Below, piece by piece: positions 43,624-52,311 of a stretch of DNA of 58,826 bases. The stretch's first letter is position 1. Each line of letters opens with the position of its first letter. The notes below the pieces were generated by a model, which was not told the origin of the DNA, did not search any database, and was given only the letters and a program-made list of their open reading frames with translations. The translations under genes and the position numbers were made by a program. The stretch covers positions 1 to 58,826 of the forward strand of contig CACJRY010000010.1 in assembly GCA_902595855.1 (NCBI GenBank), given 5' to 3'. Origin of the DNA: an uncultured Alphaproteobacteria bacterium (GTDB lineage Bacteria > Pseudomonadota > Alphaproteobacteria > HIMB59 > GCA-002718135).

Positions 43624-45486
43624 ATGACAGAAAAAACAGCAAAAAATCATAGTTTTCAGGCCGAAGTTAGTAAGCTTTTAGATTTAGTGGCAAACTCTCT
43701 TTATAGTGAAAGAGAAATTTTCTTGAGGGAGTTAATATCAAATTCAGCAGATGCTTGTGAAAAATTAAGATACCAGTCTTTATCTAAGAAAAATATACTT
43801 GGCGATGATGTAGATTTAAAAATTAATGTTAGAGTTTCAAAAAAGAAAAAATTTATAGAAATTCAAGACAATGGAATAGGAATGTCTGAACAAGAATTAA
43901 TTGATAATCTTGGCACAATTGCGCGATCAGGAACTTCTAAATTTATGGAGGCTATGAAAAATAAAAAAGAAACAGATGTATCAGCTATTGGTCAATTTGG
44001 TGTTGGTTTTTACTCATCTTATATGGTTGCTGATGATGTAGAAGTTACTTCAAAAGGAGCTGAAACAGAAGATAGTTATTTATGGAAATCAAATGGAAAA
44101 GAAAATTATTCAATAGAAAAAATTCAAAATAAAAAACGTGGCACTACAATAAAGTTACTCATAAAAAAGGATGCAGATGAATTTTTAGACTCATTTAGAT
44201 TAAGGTCTATAATTACAAAATACTCAAACTACATACCTTTTCCTATAATGCTTGATGATCTTGATAATTCAAAAGAAAAAGAAGAGAAGATTAACGAGGG
44301 GGACCCTCTTTGGTTAAAAGATAAAAAAGATATTAAGGATGAAGACTATAAACAATTCTACAATAACATTTCATTTAACTTTGATGAACCTCTTAAAACT
44401 ATTCATTACAATGCTGAGGGTGTAATTAATTATAAGGCACTTTTATACCTCCCTACAAACCAACCAATGGACTTATTTAATTCAGAAAGAAAAAATAAAA
44501 TTAAATTATATGTTCAAAAAGTTTTTATCACAGATGAATGTGATGAGATTATGCCTAATTGGTTACGCTTTGTTCCAGGTGTAGTAGACTCTCAAGATAT
44601 ATCCCTCAACATCAGTAGGGAAATGTTACAGAATAACCCTGTTATTGAAAAAATAAAAAAAGGAATAACAAATAAAGTTTTAAATGAAATTACTACGTTA
44701 TCAAAAAAAGAAAATAATAAATTTTTAGATTTTTGGAAAAATTTTGGTGCTGTAATTAAAGAAGGTTTATATGAGTTCAATGATCATCATGAAAAAATAC
44801 TTACTCTATTAAGATTTGAAAATTCAATGAATAAAGAGTTTGTCTCTTTGGATACATATGTAGAGAGTATGGTTAAAGATCAAAAAGAAATTTATTATTT
44901 TGCTAATACAGATAAAGATCATATTCAAAATTCACCTCAATTAGAGGCTTTTATTGACAAAAAAGTGCCTGTTTTGTTTATGACAGATGCCGTAGACGAC
45001 TTTTGGTTACAAAATATTGGTAAATATAAAGATTATGATTTTAAATCTATCTCAAAAGGTAAGGTTGATTTATCAAAAGTTGGTGAGAATAAAGAAACAA
45101 AGAAAAAAACAGATAAAAATATAAATAATAAAATCAATGATTTAGCTGTTCTTTTAAAGAACGAACTTAAGAATAGTATATCAGATGTAATAATCTCTAG
45201 TAGATTAACTAAAAGTCCAGTCTTATTAGTAGCTGAAGAGTCAGGTATGGATATAAATATGGAAAAATTGATGAAAATGCATAATCAAAAAACACCGGAC
45301 TCAAAAAAAATACTAGAAATTAATGCTGAACATCCAATGATTGTTAAAATATCTGAAAATCTTAGTTCTTTTGACCATAAAAAAGTTTCTCAAGTGATAC
45401 TTGATCAAGCGAATATATTAGATGGCAATGTATTATCTAATCCTACTGGATATATGGAAACCCTTACTGAGCTCTTTATTAAATAA
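43624..45486 (+). CDS. htpG: HSP90-family chaperone HtpG
   Basis: ATP-dependent chaperone. GHKL ATPase motifs: REIFLRELISNSADACEKLR, IQDNGIGMSEQELI, IGQFGVGFYSSYMV and KRGTTIKLLIK. The middle domain holds LPTNQPMDLF and YVQKVFITDEC, then LRFVPGVVDSQDISLNISRE (the conserved catalytic-loop Arg). The C-terminal dimerisation domain ends PTGYMETLTELF. Length 620 is normal. The 84-base upstream gap shares space with the divergent transglycosylase gene; no clear heat-shock promoter was found. Confidence 0.98.
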   Translation: MTEKTAKNHSFQAEVSKLLDLVANSLYSEREIFLRELISNSADACEKLRYQSLSKKNILGDDVDLKINVRVSKKKKFIEIQDNGIGMSEQELIDNLGTIARSGTSKFMEAMKNKKETDVSAIGQFGVGFYSSYMVADDVEVTSKGAETEDSYLWKSNGKENYSIEKIQNKKRGTTIKLLIKKDADEFLDSFRLRSIITKYSNYIPFPIMLDDLDNSKEKEEKINEGDPLWLKDKKDIKDEDYKQFYNNISFNFDEPLKTIHYNAEGVINYKALLYLPTNQPMDLFNSERKNKIKLYVQKVFITDECDEIMPNWLRFVPGVVDSQDISLNISREMLQNNPVIEKIKKGITNKVLNEITTLSKKENNKFLDFWKNFGAVIKEGLYEFNDHHEKILTLLRFENSMNKEFVSLDTYVESMVKDQKEIYYFANTDKDHIQNSPQLEAFIDKKVPVLFMTDAVDDFWLQNIGKYKDYDFKSISKGKVDLSKVGENKETKKKTDKNINNKINDLAVLLKNELKNSISDVIISSRLTKSPVLLVAEESGMDINMEKLMKMHNQKTPDSKKILEINAEHPMIVKISENLSSFDHKKVSQVILDQANILDGNVLSNPTGYMETLTELFIK

Positions 45487-46417
45487 CTGAATTATTGACC
45501 TTATTTTTTAAAAAAAAGTCAACAAACTGATTTGCTATCATTTCAGCAACAATAATTTGAGCCTCAGCAGTGGATGCCGCTATATGAGGGGTTAACAATA
45601 CGTTTTCTAGTCCAAATAAGATATTATTTTTTGCTGGCTCCTCTTCAAAAACATCTAAAGCAACTCCCCCAATAGTGTTATTTTTTATTGCATCATTTAA
45701 ATCTATTTCAGAAACTAAATTACCTCTTGCGGTATTAATAATTAATACGTTATTTTTCATAATAGCAATTTCTTTGGCACTTACGATTGGAGATCCATCT
45801 AAATTTGGTTTGCAATGAAAACTAATTATGTCTGCATCTTTTAAAATTTTATTTAGATCACAGGATATATAATCGGGAAACTCATTTTTAATCTTATCAA
45901 ATGTTTTTGAAAATATTAAAATTTTAAGTCCAAGTGCATTACACATTTGTGCAAATCTTTTGCCAACATTCCCAAACCCAATAATGCCTATAGTTTTTCC
46001 TTTTATTTCATTTCCTTTTAAACTTTTCTTTGCCCACTCACCGTTATGTGTTGTAAGATCTGCTTTAGAAATTTTTCTTGATAACGATAATAGTAAAGCA
46101 AGAGTATGTTCTGCAGTAGCATTTGTATTGCCTCCAGGAGTATTCATTACAATAATATTTTTTTCTTTAGCTGCATTTATATCTATATTATCTACTCCAG
46201 CCCCTGCTCTTCCAATCACCTTTAAATTTTTTGCATTTTCTATTACTTCTTTAGTTACTTTTGTTGCTGATCGAACAATTAACCCATCATAATTTTTAAT
46301 ATTTTTATTTAGCTCATCTGGCGTAAAGTTTGTTATAACATCAACTTCAATATTATTAGATAAAAGTATTTTTTGAGCAATGTCATCCATAGCATCTGAA
46401 ATAAGAACTCTAGACAT
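45479..46417 (-). CDS. serA: D-3-phosphoglycerate dehydrogenase, short form without ACT domain
   Basis: First step of serine synthesis. DGLIVRSATKVTKEVI, GRAGAGVDNIDI, the NAD fold GKTIGIIGFGNVGKRFA, and active-site Arg (NTARGNLV), Glu (FEEEP) and His (LTPHIAASTAEAQ) are all present. It stops at 312 residues, right where most alphaproteobacterial SerA continue with the ASB and ACT domains (usually about 525 residues). Serine feedback through ACT is therefore absent. The end overlaps htpG by 8 bases and the start overlaps serC by 8. Confidence 0.9.
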   Translation of the reverse strand: MSRVLISDAMDDIAQKILLSNNIEVDVITNFTPDELNKNIKNYDGLIVRSATKVTKEVIENAKNLKVIGRAGAGVDNIDINAAKEKNIIVMNTPGGNTNATAEHTLALLLSLSRKISKADLTTHNGEWAKKSLKGNEIKGKTIGIIGFGNVGKRFAQMCNALGLKILIFSKTFDKIKNEFPDYISCDLNKILKDADIISFHCKPNLDGSPIVSAKEIAIMKNNVLIINTARGNLVSEIDLNDAIKNNTIGGVALDVFEEEPAKNNILFGLENVLLTPHIAASTAEAQIIVAEMIANQFVDFFLKNKVNNSVI

Positions 46418-47573
46418 AAGGTTTCCTTACTTCAGAATATGCCCAATCTAACCATGGAAGTAACAATTCTATATTTAGAGACTCAACAGTTCCTCCTGCC
46501 CATACTCTAAAAGAAGGAGGCGCTTTTGCGTAACCATTGATATCATGGGCCACATTTTCATCTGATAATATTTTACAAATTTGTTTGACAATAGATCTTT
46601 GCTCATCTTCACTTTTTGATAAATACCATTCTTCACATATTTTAAATGTAATTCCAGTGTTTGATAGATATTCTTTGCTTTTATTTTCAGATAAAAATGT
46701 TACCCATTCATTTTTTTGAACCCAATTATAAATTAAATTAAATGAGTTTATTGAAGTATCTAATAGAAAATTCAAACCACCATTTTTTTCTGCCCAATTA
46801 AGTCCGTCTAGAGCATCTTCAACGCAAATCATCGAAGGTGTGTTTATTGTACTTCCTTCAAAAATACCTTTGATTACTTTATTATTATTTGCAATTCTAA
46901 AAACCTTAGGTATTGGCCATGATGGCTTGAAATTCTCTAATCTATTGAGAGCTCGGGGCGACATTGCAATCATTCCATGTGCAGCTTCACCACCCAACAC
47001 TTTCTGCCATGACCAAGTAAGCACATCACACTTTTTGTAATCAATAGGCATAGCAAAAATTGCTGAGGTAGCATCACATATTGTTAAACCTTCTCTATTA
47101 TCTGGTATCCAGTCTGCATTAGGAACTTTGACCCCAGAAGTAGTTCCATTCCAAGTAAAAACAACATCATTTTTAAAATTGACTTTTGTTACATCTGGAA
47201 ATTGCCCATAATCAACATCATGCACAGTTAAATTTGATATTTGAAGTTGTTTAACAACATCTTGTATCCAATCCTTACCAAAGTTTTCCCAAGCTAGAAT
47301 GTCTACGCCTCTTTGACCTAATAGAGACCATAGGGAGGCTTCTAGAGCACCTGTATCCGAGCCAGGCATGATTCCTACCACATATTCATCAGGTAGGCTC
47401 AGTAAATCTTTAGATTTATCAATAACAAGCTTAAGTTTTGATTTTGCTTCACCAGACCTATGGGATCTACCCGTGTTTGCATTAATTAAATTTTCAATTT
47501 TCCATCCAGGCCTTTTTGCACACGGACCACTTGAAAAATTTGGGTTACTAGGTTTTTTAAGAGGTTTTTCCAT
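46410..47573 (-). CDS. serC: phosphoserine aminotransferase
   Basis: Second step of serine synthesis: 3-phosphohydroxypyruvate to O-phosphoserine. The N-terminus KPSNPNFSSGPCAKRPGW, NTGRSHRSGEAK, VVGIMPGSDTGALEASLWSL and the PLP lysine in LTWSWQKVLGGEAAHGM mark the alphaproteobacterial type of SerC. Length 387 is normal. It sits between the DUF1015 gene (2-base gap) and serA (overlap). No serB is in the window. Confidence 0.96.
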   Translation of the reverse strand: MEKPLKKPSNPNFSSGPCAKRPGWKIENLINANTGRSHRSGEAKSKLKLVIDKSKDLLSLPDEYVVGIMPGSDTGALEASLWSLLGQRGVDILAWENFGKDWIQDVVKQLQISNLTVHDVDYGQFPDVTKVNFKNDVVFTWNGTTSGVKVPNADWIPDNREGLTICDATSAIFAMPIDYKKCDVLTWSWQKVLGGEAAHGMIAMSPRALNRLENFKPSWPIPKVFRIANNNKVIKGIFEGSTINTPSMICVEDALDGLNWAEKNGGLNFLLDTSINSFNLIYNWVQKNEWVTFLSENKSKEYLSNTGITFKICEEWYLSKSEDEQRSIVKQICKILSDENVAHDINGYAKAPPSFRVWAGGTVESLNIELLLPWLDWAYSEVRKPYV

Positions 47574-47575
47574 AA

Positions 47576-48766
47576 TTATTCAAATTCATATACAACCAGT
47601 CCATCAAGAGGTTTTGGATCAAACCACGTTGACTTAGGTGGCATAGTTAGATTCTCATCAGCTACTCTAATAACATCAGTTATTTCAGATGGAAAGATAG
47701 AAAAAGCAACACTATCAGGATTTTCATTAACTTTTTTTTCTAGTGCATCTAAACCGTGACAACCTGCTATGAATCTAATTCTTTCATCATTGTTTACATC
47801 TTTAATATTCAAAATTTTAGTAAAGCAAAAATTGTTTAGGATATTTATATCTAATGTATCGATAAAATTATCACTTATATTTGCTGAGATAAATTCAAGA
47901 GCATACCATTGACCTTCATGATACATCCCGAATTCATTTTTTTTACCTGGCTTAAAAGAAGAGCTTCTATTAGTAATTTTAAAATCATTAGACAAAATAT
48001 CAATGAATTGATCTTTAGAAAGACCATTAAGATCTTTTATGACCCTATTATAATCAAAAATTTTTGACTCATTTGATGGAAATGCAGCTATCATGAATTT
48101 TTGATTTGATGGATTTTTTTTGTTAATATATTCCATTGCTCCCATTCTATGATGCCCGTCAGCAATATAAATTGCATTTATATTTTTTAATAAATTTTTT
48201 AAATCTTCAATAAAATTTTTATCATTAACGCACCATAATCTATGTACAGAATTGTCAAAACTCTCAAAGTCATATGATGGAGGTTTGTTAATTTGAGATA
48301 AAAGCAAATTTCGTATTTTTTTTTCACCTCGATATGAAACATATATAGGGCCGATTTGAGTGCCTAAATTCATCATTTGATCTGCTCTTTCAATTTTTCT
48401 ACTTTCATAAATTTTTTCATGAGGTTTTATAATTTTTTTTTCAAAATCTTTTATTGATGCCAAAGATAAAAAACCCAACTGATTATGATTGTCGAGTTCA
48501 ATTTGATAAATATAAAAATGCAATTCTGCGTCTTTTTTTATTACATCATTATCTTTCATTTCTTTGAAATGATTTCTAGCTTCTAATAATGAGTCTTTTT
48601 CCTTTAACTGACCAACAGGGTTTAAAATTTTTAGGTAGTTCCAATAATTATTTTTTCTGAATATCTCAATATTTTCAATACTTAAATGATCTGTAGAGGG
48701 AGCTATTAATTTTTTGGCATCTTGATTATAGGGTCTAGTACCACAGAAAGGCCAAATATCTACCAT
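47576..48766 (-). CDS. DUF1015 family protein
   Basis: 396-residue soluble protein of unknown function, with the family signature IYIADGHHRMGAMEYI (DGHHR, about 200), preceded by APSTDHLSIENIEI and followed by FMIAAFPSNESKIFDYNRVI. It commonly neighbours serine biosynthesis genes and is a putative SerB-like or regulatory protein in databases; I make no such claim. The start is ATG 48766; a TTG codon immediately before it is in frame. The first 50 bases of leader after the riboswitch form the expression platform. Confidence 0.88.
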   Translation of the reverse strand: MVDIWPFCGTRPYNQDAKKLIAPSTDHLSIENIEIFRKNNYWNYLKILNPVGQLKEKDSLLEARNHFKEMKDNDVIKKDAELHFYIYQIELDNHNQLGFLSLASIKDFEKKIIKPHEKIYESRKIERADQMMNLGTQIGPIYVSYRGEKKIRNLLLSQINKPPSYDFESFDNSVHRLWCVNDKNFIEDLKNLLKNINAIYIADGHHRMGAMEYINKKNPSNQKFMIAAFPSNESKIFDYNRVIKDLNGLSKDQFIDILSNDFKITNRSSSFKPGKKNEFGMYHEGQWYALEFISANISDNFIDTLDINILNNFCFTKILNIKDVNNDERIRFIAGCHGLDALEKKVNENPDSVAFSIFPSEITDVIRVADENLTMPPKSTWFDPKPLDGLVVYEFE

Positions 48767-48818
48767 CAACGATCTTTCTTGCCCTTCTGTTAATCATTTT
48801 TGATCTTCAGATATTAAC

Positions 48819-48893
48819 TTCAAAGGTCCTTTTGCCTGAGAGTTTCCGGGTCGTTGCTCCTTCGGCGTTAATAAATTAATCTCTCCCTTTGAA
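48819..48893 (-). promoter_or_regulatory. glycine riboswitch (gcvT-type aptamer) ahead of the serine operon
   Basis: On the minus strand P1 is a perfect 8-bp stem TTCAAAGG (48893-48886) / CCTTTGAA (48826-48819). Inside are the conserved core segments GGGAGAG, GCCGAAGGAGCAA (48866-48854) and CTCTCAGGCAAAAGGAC (48842-48826), which match the glycine aptamer consensus closely. A single aptamer is seen. A downstream 6-bp hairpin GTTAAT/ATTAAC (48818-48813 / 48794-48789) could be a ghost aptamer or part of the switch. No T-run terminator follows. It is 53 bases before the DUF1015 ATG, then serC and serA. Confidence 0.9.
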
Positions 48894-48953
48894 AAACAAT
48901 CAATATTTTATTTTGTATTAAAAAAAAACAATAATTTCTAATAATAAAACAAT

Positions 48954-50330
48954 TTATGCAATTTCAGGTAGGCTAGACAAAGATTTATTTGCTGAAGTTT
49001 CATCATAGAAGTCATCAGCTAACTTTCCGCTAAAGTAATCATCATATGCTGTCATATCAAAATGACCATGACCACATAAGTTAAATAATATTGTTTTAGA
49101 CTCACCTTTTTCTTTACATTCAAGAGCTGCGTCAATGGCACCTTTAACAGCGTGATTACCTTCAGGTGCAGGAATAATTCCCTCTTGTTTTCCAAAAATT
49201 ACTCCAGCTTCAAAACAATCTTTTTGACCATAGGCTTTTGCCCTCATTAAACCAAGATCATATAGGTGGCTTAAATGATAAGACATTCCGTGATATCTAA
49301 GCCCTCCTGAATGATTTGCAGGCGGTAAAAAGTCTGAACCAAGAGTATGCATCTTAATTAATGGTGTCATTCTTGCCATATCTCCATGATCATAAGCATA
49401 CTTACCTTTAGTAAAAGATGGGCAAGAAAGTGGCTCACATCCAATTATATCGATCTTCTGACCCCCTCTTAATTGCTGACCAAGAAATGGAAACATTAAT
49501 CCTGCTAAATTACTTCCCCCCCCAGTGCATCCTACAATAATATCTGGATAGTCTCCAGCTTGTTCCATTTGAATTATTGCTTCGTTGCCATTTATGGTTT
49601 GATGTAATAATACATGTCCAAGAACACTTCCTAGAGCATATTTAGCCTTGCCTTCACTTTTGACAACAGCCTCAATTGCCTCCGATATAGCTATTCCTAA
49701 GCTACCAGGATTGTTAGGATCTTCAGAAAGAAGCTTTTTTCCAAAATCAGTTAGTTCCGAAGGACTTGGATGACATGTTCCTCCAAATGACTGCATCATA
49801 AGCTTTCTATAAGGTTTTTGCTCAAAACTTACTTTTACCATGAAAACTTCAATATCTATACCAAACATCTGACCTGCAAAAGCTAAGGAGCTTCCCCATT
49901 GGCCAGCACCTGTTTCTGTAAATATTTTTTTAACTCCCTCTTCTTTATTGAAAAAAGCCTGAGGAACTGCTGTATTAGGTTTGTGACTTCCTGTTGGACT
50001 AACCCCTTCATATTTGTAATAAATTTTTGCAGGAGTATCTAAATACTTCTCTAATCTTCGAGCTCTGAATAAAGGAGATGGTCTCCATTGTTTGTAAATC
50101 TCTCTTACTGGTTCTGGTATCTCAATTTCTCGCTCTGTAGAAACTTCCTGCATGATTAAGCTCATAGGAAATAAAGGTGCAAAATCATCAGGACCAGCTG
50201 GTTGTTTTGTGCCAGGATGCAATGGGGGTGGAGGTGGACTAGGTAGATCTGAGTTTATATTGTACCAAGTCTTAGGGGCTTTTGATTCTTCAAGAATATA
50301 TTTTATGGAGTCTGTCATAATAAAGACCAT
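48954..50330 (-). CDS. trpB2: tryptophan synthase beta chain, TrpB2 type
   Basis: PLP enzyme forming tryptophan from indole and an activated serine. The TrpB2-only extension PSPPPPPLHPGTKQPAGPDD near residue 30, EGVSPTGSHKPNTAVPQ (PLP lysine), TETGAGQWGSSLAF, GCTGGGSNLAG and IIPAPEGNHAVKGAI identify it. Length 458 is normal for TrpB2. No trpA or other trp gene is nearby. An in-frame ATG at 50318 is an alternative start. The gene stops 60 bases before the glycine riboswitch on the same strand. Confidence 0.94.
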   Translation of the reverse strand: MVFIMTDSIKYILEESKAPKTWYNINSDLPSPPPPPLHPGTKQPAGPDDFAPLFPMSLIMQEVSTEREIEIPEPVREIYKQWRPSPLFRARRLEKYLDTPAKIYYKYEGVSPTGSHKPNTAVPQAFFNKEEGVKKIFTETGAGQWGSSLAFAGQMFGIDIEVFMVKVSFEQKPYRKLMMQSFGGTCHPSPSELTDFGKKLLSEDPNNPGSLGIAISEAIEAVVKSEGKAKYALGSVLGHVLLHQTINGNEAIIQMEQAGDYPDIIVGCTGGGSNLAGLMFPFLGQQLRGGQKIDIIGCEPLSCPSFTKGKYAYDHGDMARMTPLIKMHTLGSDFLPPANHSGGLRYHGMSYHLSHLYDLGLMRAKAYGQKDCFEAGVIFGKQEGIIPAPEGNHAVKGAIDAALECKEKGESKTILFNLCGHGHFDMTAYDDYFSGKLADDFYDETSANKSLSSLPEIA

Positions 50331-50396
50331 TTTGAAGAAGATTGATTAAAAAATCAATAGAAAAATTAAAAATTAAAATATAATAGGCCTATTAAT

Positions 50397-50483
50397 ATGA
50401 AATTTTTTAACGCAGGAAATGTATCAATTATAATTGGAGCTTTAATGATTTTATACGCTTTCTATAGTTATTTTTCTCATTAA
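50397..50483 (+). CDS. 28-residue hydrophobic peptide ORF
   Basis: ATG 50397, TAA 50481-50483. The product is one helix: NVSIIIGALMILYAFYSYF. No convincing Shine-Dalgarno sequence. It sits in the gap between trpB2 and the convergent EamA gene with a 4-base overlap. It may be a real small membrane peptide or chance. Confidence 0.25.
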   Translation: MKFFNAGNVSIIIGALMILYAFYSYFSH

Positions 50484-51370
50484 TTTTTTTTACCGATATA
50501 AACACCAAATAGAATTAGAGTGATACCTATTATCGAATTGAAATAAATTTTCTCAGATAAAATTACAAAACCCCAAATTAAAGCAAAAATAGGTATTAGG
50601 TATGCCACATAGGACAAAAAAACTGGACCAGATGTTTTAGTAATATGATACCTAAGCTGAAATGCAAGTGCTGTGGGAAAAATACCTAAATATAAAATTG
50701 GCAATAGTGCATTAATATTAATGTATGATGGCTGTACGCTCTCACTATACAGTAAAAAAGGTATTGATACAAAGGCTCCAAAAAATGTAGCGAAAAAAGT
50801 TATTGAAAAAGAATCAATATGTTTAAGAGTATTGTAAGCCACAATGTTTGAAATCATATACCCTAAGGCAGCAATTATAATGAGTAATTTTGAGAATAGT
50901 TGTAATGAATTTGATGCACTAAAATTGAACAAAGTATCAATTTCAAAAATAAACAAAACACCTACAAAGCCGACAGAAATAGATATTAATTTAGAGTAAG
51001 TAAACCGATCATCTTTAGTAAGAAAATGAGATAAGATTAGAGTTAATATTGGCCCAACACCCATCAATATTCCTGCTGTAGAGGATTGAATATGCTGCTC
51101 AGACCAGCTTATTAAATAGAATGGCAGAAAATTACCAACCACCCCTACAAATAACAACATTAAAAGATCAATTCTGGTAAGTGATATTTTATATTTTCCA
51201 ATTATGAAGAAAATAAATAAAAAAATTGTCGCTACTATAAGTCTATAGGAGGCTACACTTACAGGTGAAAAAAAATTAAGACTAACTTTTATTGCAATAA
51301 AGGCAGATCCCCAAATTGCAGATAGAATGAATAGTAATAATAAATTATTTAATGGCTTAAATTTAATCAG
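50480..51370 (-). CDS. EamA-family (DMT) transporter, start codon unclear
   Basis: The first in-frame ATG is at 51160, but that would remove two helices. Upstream, the same open frame encodes a typical EamA N-terminus (LSAIWGSAFIAIKVSLNFF, SPVSVASYRLIVATIFLF). This frame extends to the TAA of the preceding gene at 51374-51376 with no ATG, GTG or TTG. The first plausible codons are CTG (51370-51368) or ATT (51367-51365). The rest is normal: STAGILMGVGPILTLILSHFL, second repeat QLRYHITKTSGPVFLSYVAYLIP. Ten helices in total; substrate unknown. Confidence 0.75.
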   Translation of the reverse strand: MIKFKPLNNLLLLFILSAIWGSAFIAIKVSLNFFSPVSVASYRLIVATIFLFIFFIIGKYKISLTRIDLLMLLFVGVVGNFLPFYLISWSEQHIQSSTAGILMGVGPILTLILSHFLTKDDRFTYSKLISISVGFVGVLFIFEIDTLFNFSASNSLQLFSKLLIIIAALGYMISNIVAYNTLKHIDSFSITFFATFFGAFVSIPFLLYSESVQPSYININALLPILYLGIFPTALAFQLRYHITKTSGPVFLSYVAYLIPIFALIWGFVILSEKIYFNSIIGITLILFGVYIGKKN

Positions 51371-51373
51371 AAA

Positions 51374-51673
51374 TTATATCTTATTTTTAGGAGTCGGGAT
51401 ATCAGCTAATTCAATGGGTTTCATATAATCATCCCTTTGCCCATCCCATAAATAATCTGCATAATCAAATTCAGTAATAACCCTATCTGATCTCTCAAAT
51501 GTTAAACCGTATTTCCTACAATAACTAGCGAAGTCTTCTGCATGTTCAATAGGTAGATTTTCTACAACCCATTTTCTTGAACTACGATCAAATTTAAAAC
51601 CATTTTTTTTGAACCAATCTCTATGATAATAGGAATCTCTTCCAAAAGCTGAAAAACTAATTTTATTAGACAT
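51374..51673 (-). CDS. 99-residue hypothetical protein with a lysine/arginine-rich RxW motif
   Basis: Soluble: FSAFGRDSYYHRDWFKKNGF and KFDRSSRKWVVENLP look like the small alpha/beta W-D-x-x-x-K-x-W domain (DUF5710-like or helicase-associated) found in DNA-processing proteins; this resemblance is by eye only. Residues 40-70 are a helix with YCRKYGLTF. Its stop is directly followed in the same frame by the EamA coding sequence. It is divergent from the rhodanese gene. Confidence 0.65.
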   Translation of the reverse strand: MSNKISFSAFGRDSYYHRDWFKKNGFKFDRSSRKWVVENLPIEHAEDFASYCRKYGLTFERSDRVITEFDYADYLWDGQRDDYMKPIELADIPTPKNKI

Positions 51674-51782
51674 GTTATAATATTCCTTGAAAAAAATTCT
51701 TATACTTATTTTTAAATATTTAACAATTTATATTTTTATTTTTACCCATAAAATAGTAGATATTTATAACTATTTATATAAA

Positions 51783-52124
51783 ATGGTATTAATGGAATTA
51801 TATAAAAGTAGTGAAATTACAGTACATAGACTAAACGAATTCAGAGAAGAAGATAAGAAAATTCAAATTCTAGATGTAAGAGAGGATACAGAAAGAGATC
51901 ATGCCCATATCAAGGGAACGATTCACATAAAATTATCAGAAATAGCTAATAGATATACTGAACTAGATGGAGATAAAAATATATTTGTGATGTGCCATAC
52001 TGGCACAAGAAGTCAGGCAGTTTGTAAGTGGCTTAAATCAAAAGGATATATGAATTGTGTAAATGTTCTTGGAGGAATTGATGCCTGGGCAGCTCTAATA
52101 GACAGAAACATTAGAAGATACTAG
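51783..52124 (+). CDS. single-domain rhodanese (sulfurtransferase)
   Basis: ILDVREDTERDHAHIKGTIH and VMCHTGTRSQAVCKWLKSKG with an intact catalytic Cys (CHTGTRS) and GGIDAWAALID at the end. About 110 residues. The frame is open to 51687, but that N-terminus is a tyrosine/isoleucine-rich hydrophobic stretch unlike the family, so ATG 51783 or 51792 is preferred. Physiological partner unknown. Confidence 0.85.
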   Translation: MVLMELYKSSEITVHRLNEFREEDKKIQILDVREDTERDHAHIKGTIHIKLSEIANRYTELDGDKNIFVMCHTGTRSQAVCKWLKSKGYMNCVNVLGGIDAWAALIDRNIRRY

Positions 52125-52125
52125 T

Positions 52126-52311
52126 TCAAATACTCTCCAACCATAATCCCAAAAAAATAATAACTAATCCAATTATAAATAAGAATGTCCTAAAAATTAT
52201 TTGCAAAATGCTGGTAATTTTAATTTTTTTTCCAATTATTAATTTATAAAAAGGGTTACTAACAGATATAGAAAGTATAAGTGTACCTATAATAATTATT
52301 AACCAATGCAT
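52126..52311 (-). CDS. two-helix small membrane protein
   Basis: 61 residues from the ATG at 52311: MHWLIIIIGTLILSISVSNPF, a basic loop IIGKKIKITS, then LQIIFRTFLFIIGLVIIFLGLWLESI. Longer in-frame starts exist at 52326 (ATG) and 52332 (TTG). It is divergent from and overlaps the start of the nitroreductase gene. Typical of a small inner-membrane protein; no family recognised. Confidence 0.5.
   Translation of the reverse strand: MHWLIIIIGTLILSISVSNPFYKLIIGKKIKITSILQIIFRTFLFIIGLVIIFLGLWLESI

Noticed and set aside
45960..46292. Plus-strand 110-residue frame opposite serA
   Set aside because: Shadow of the NAD-binding region of serA; low-complexity hydrophobic composition.
51687..51782. N-terminal hydrophobic extension of the rhodanese frame
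   Set aside because: Unlike the family; an internal ATG at 51783/51792 gives a normal single-domain rhodanese. A membrane-anchored form cannot be fully ruled out.
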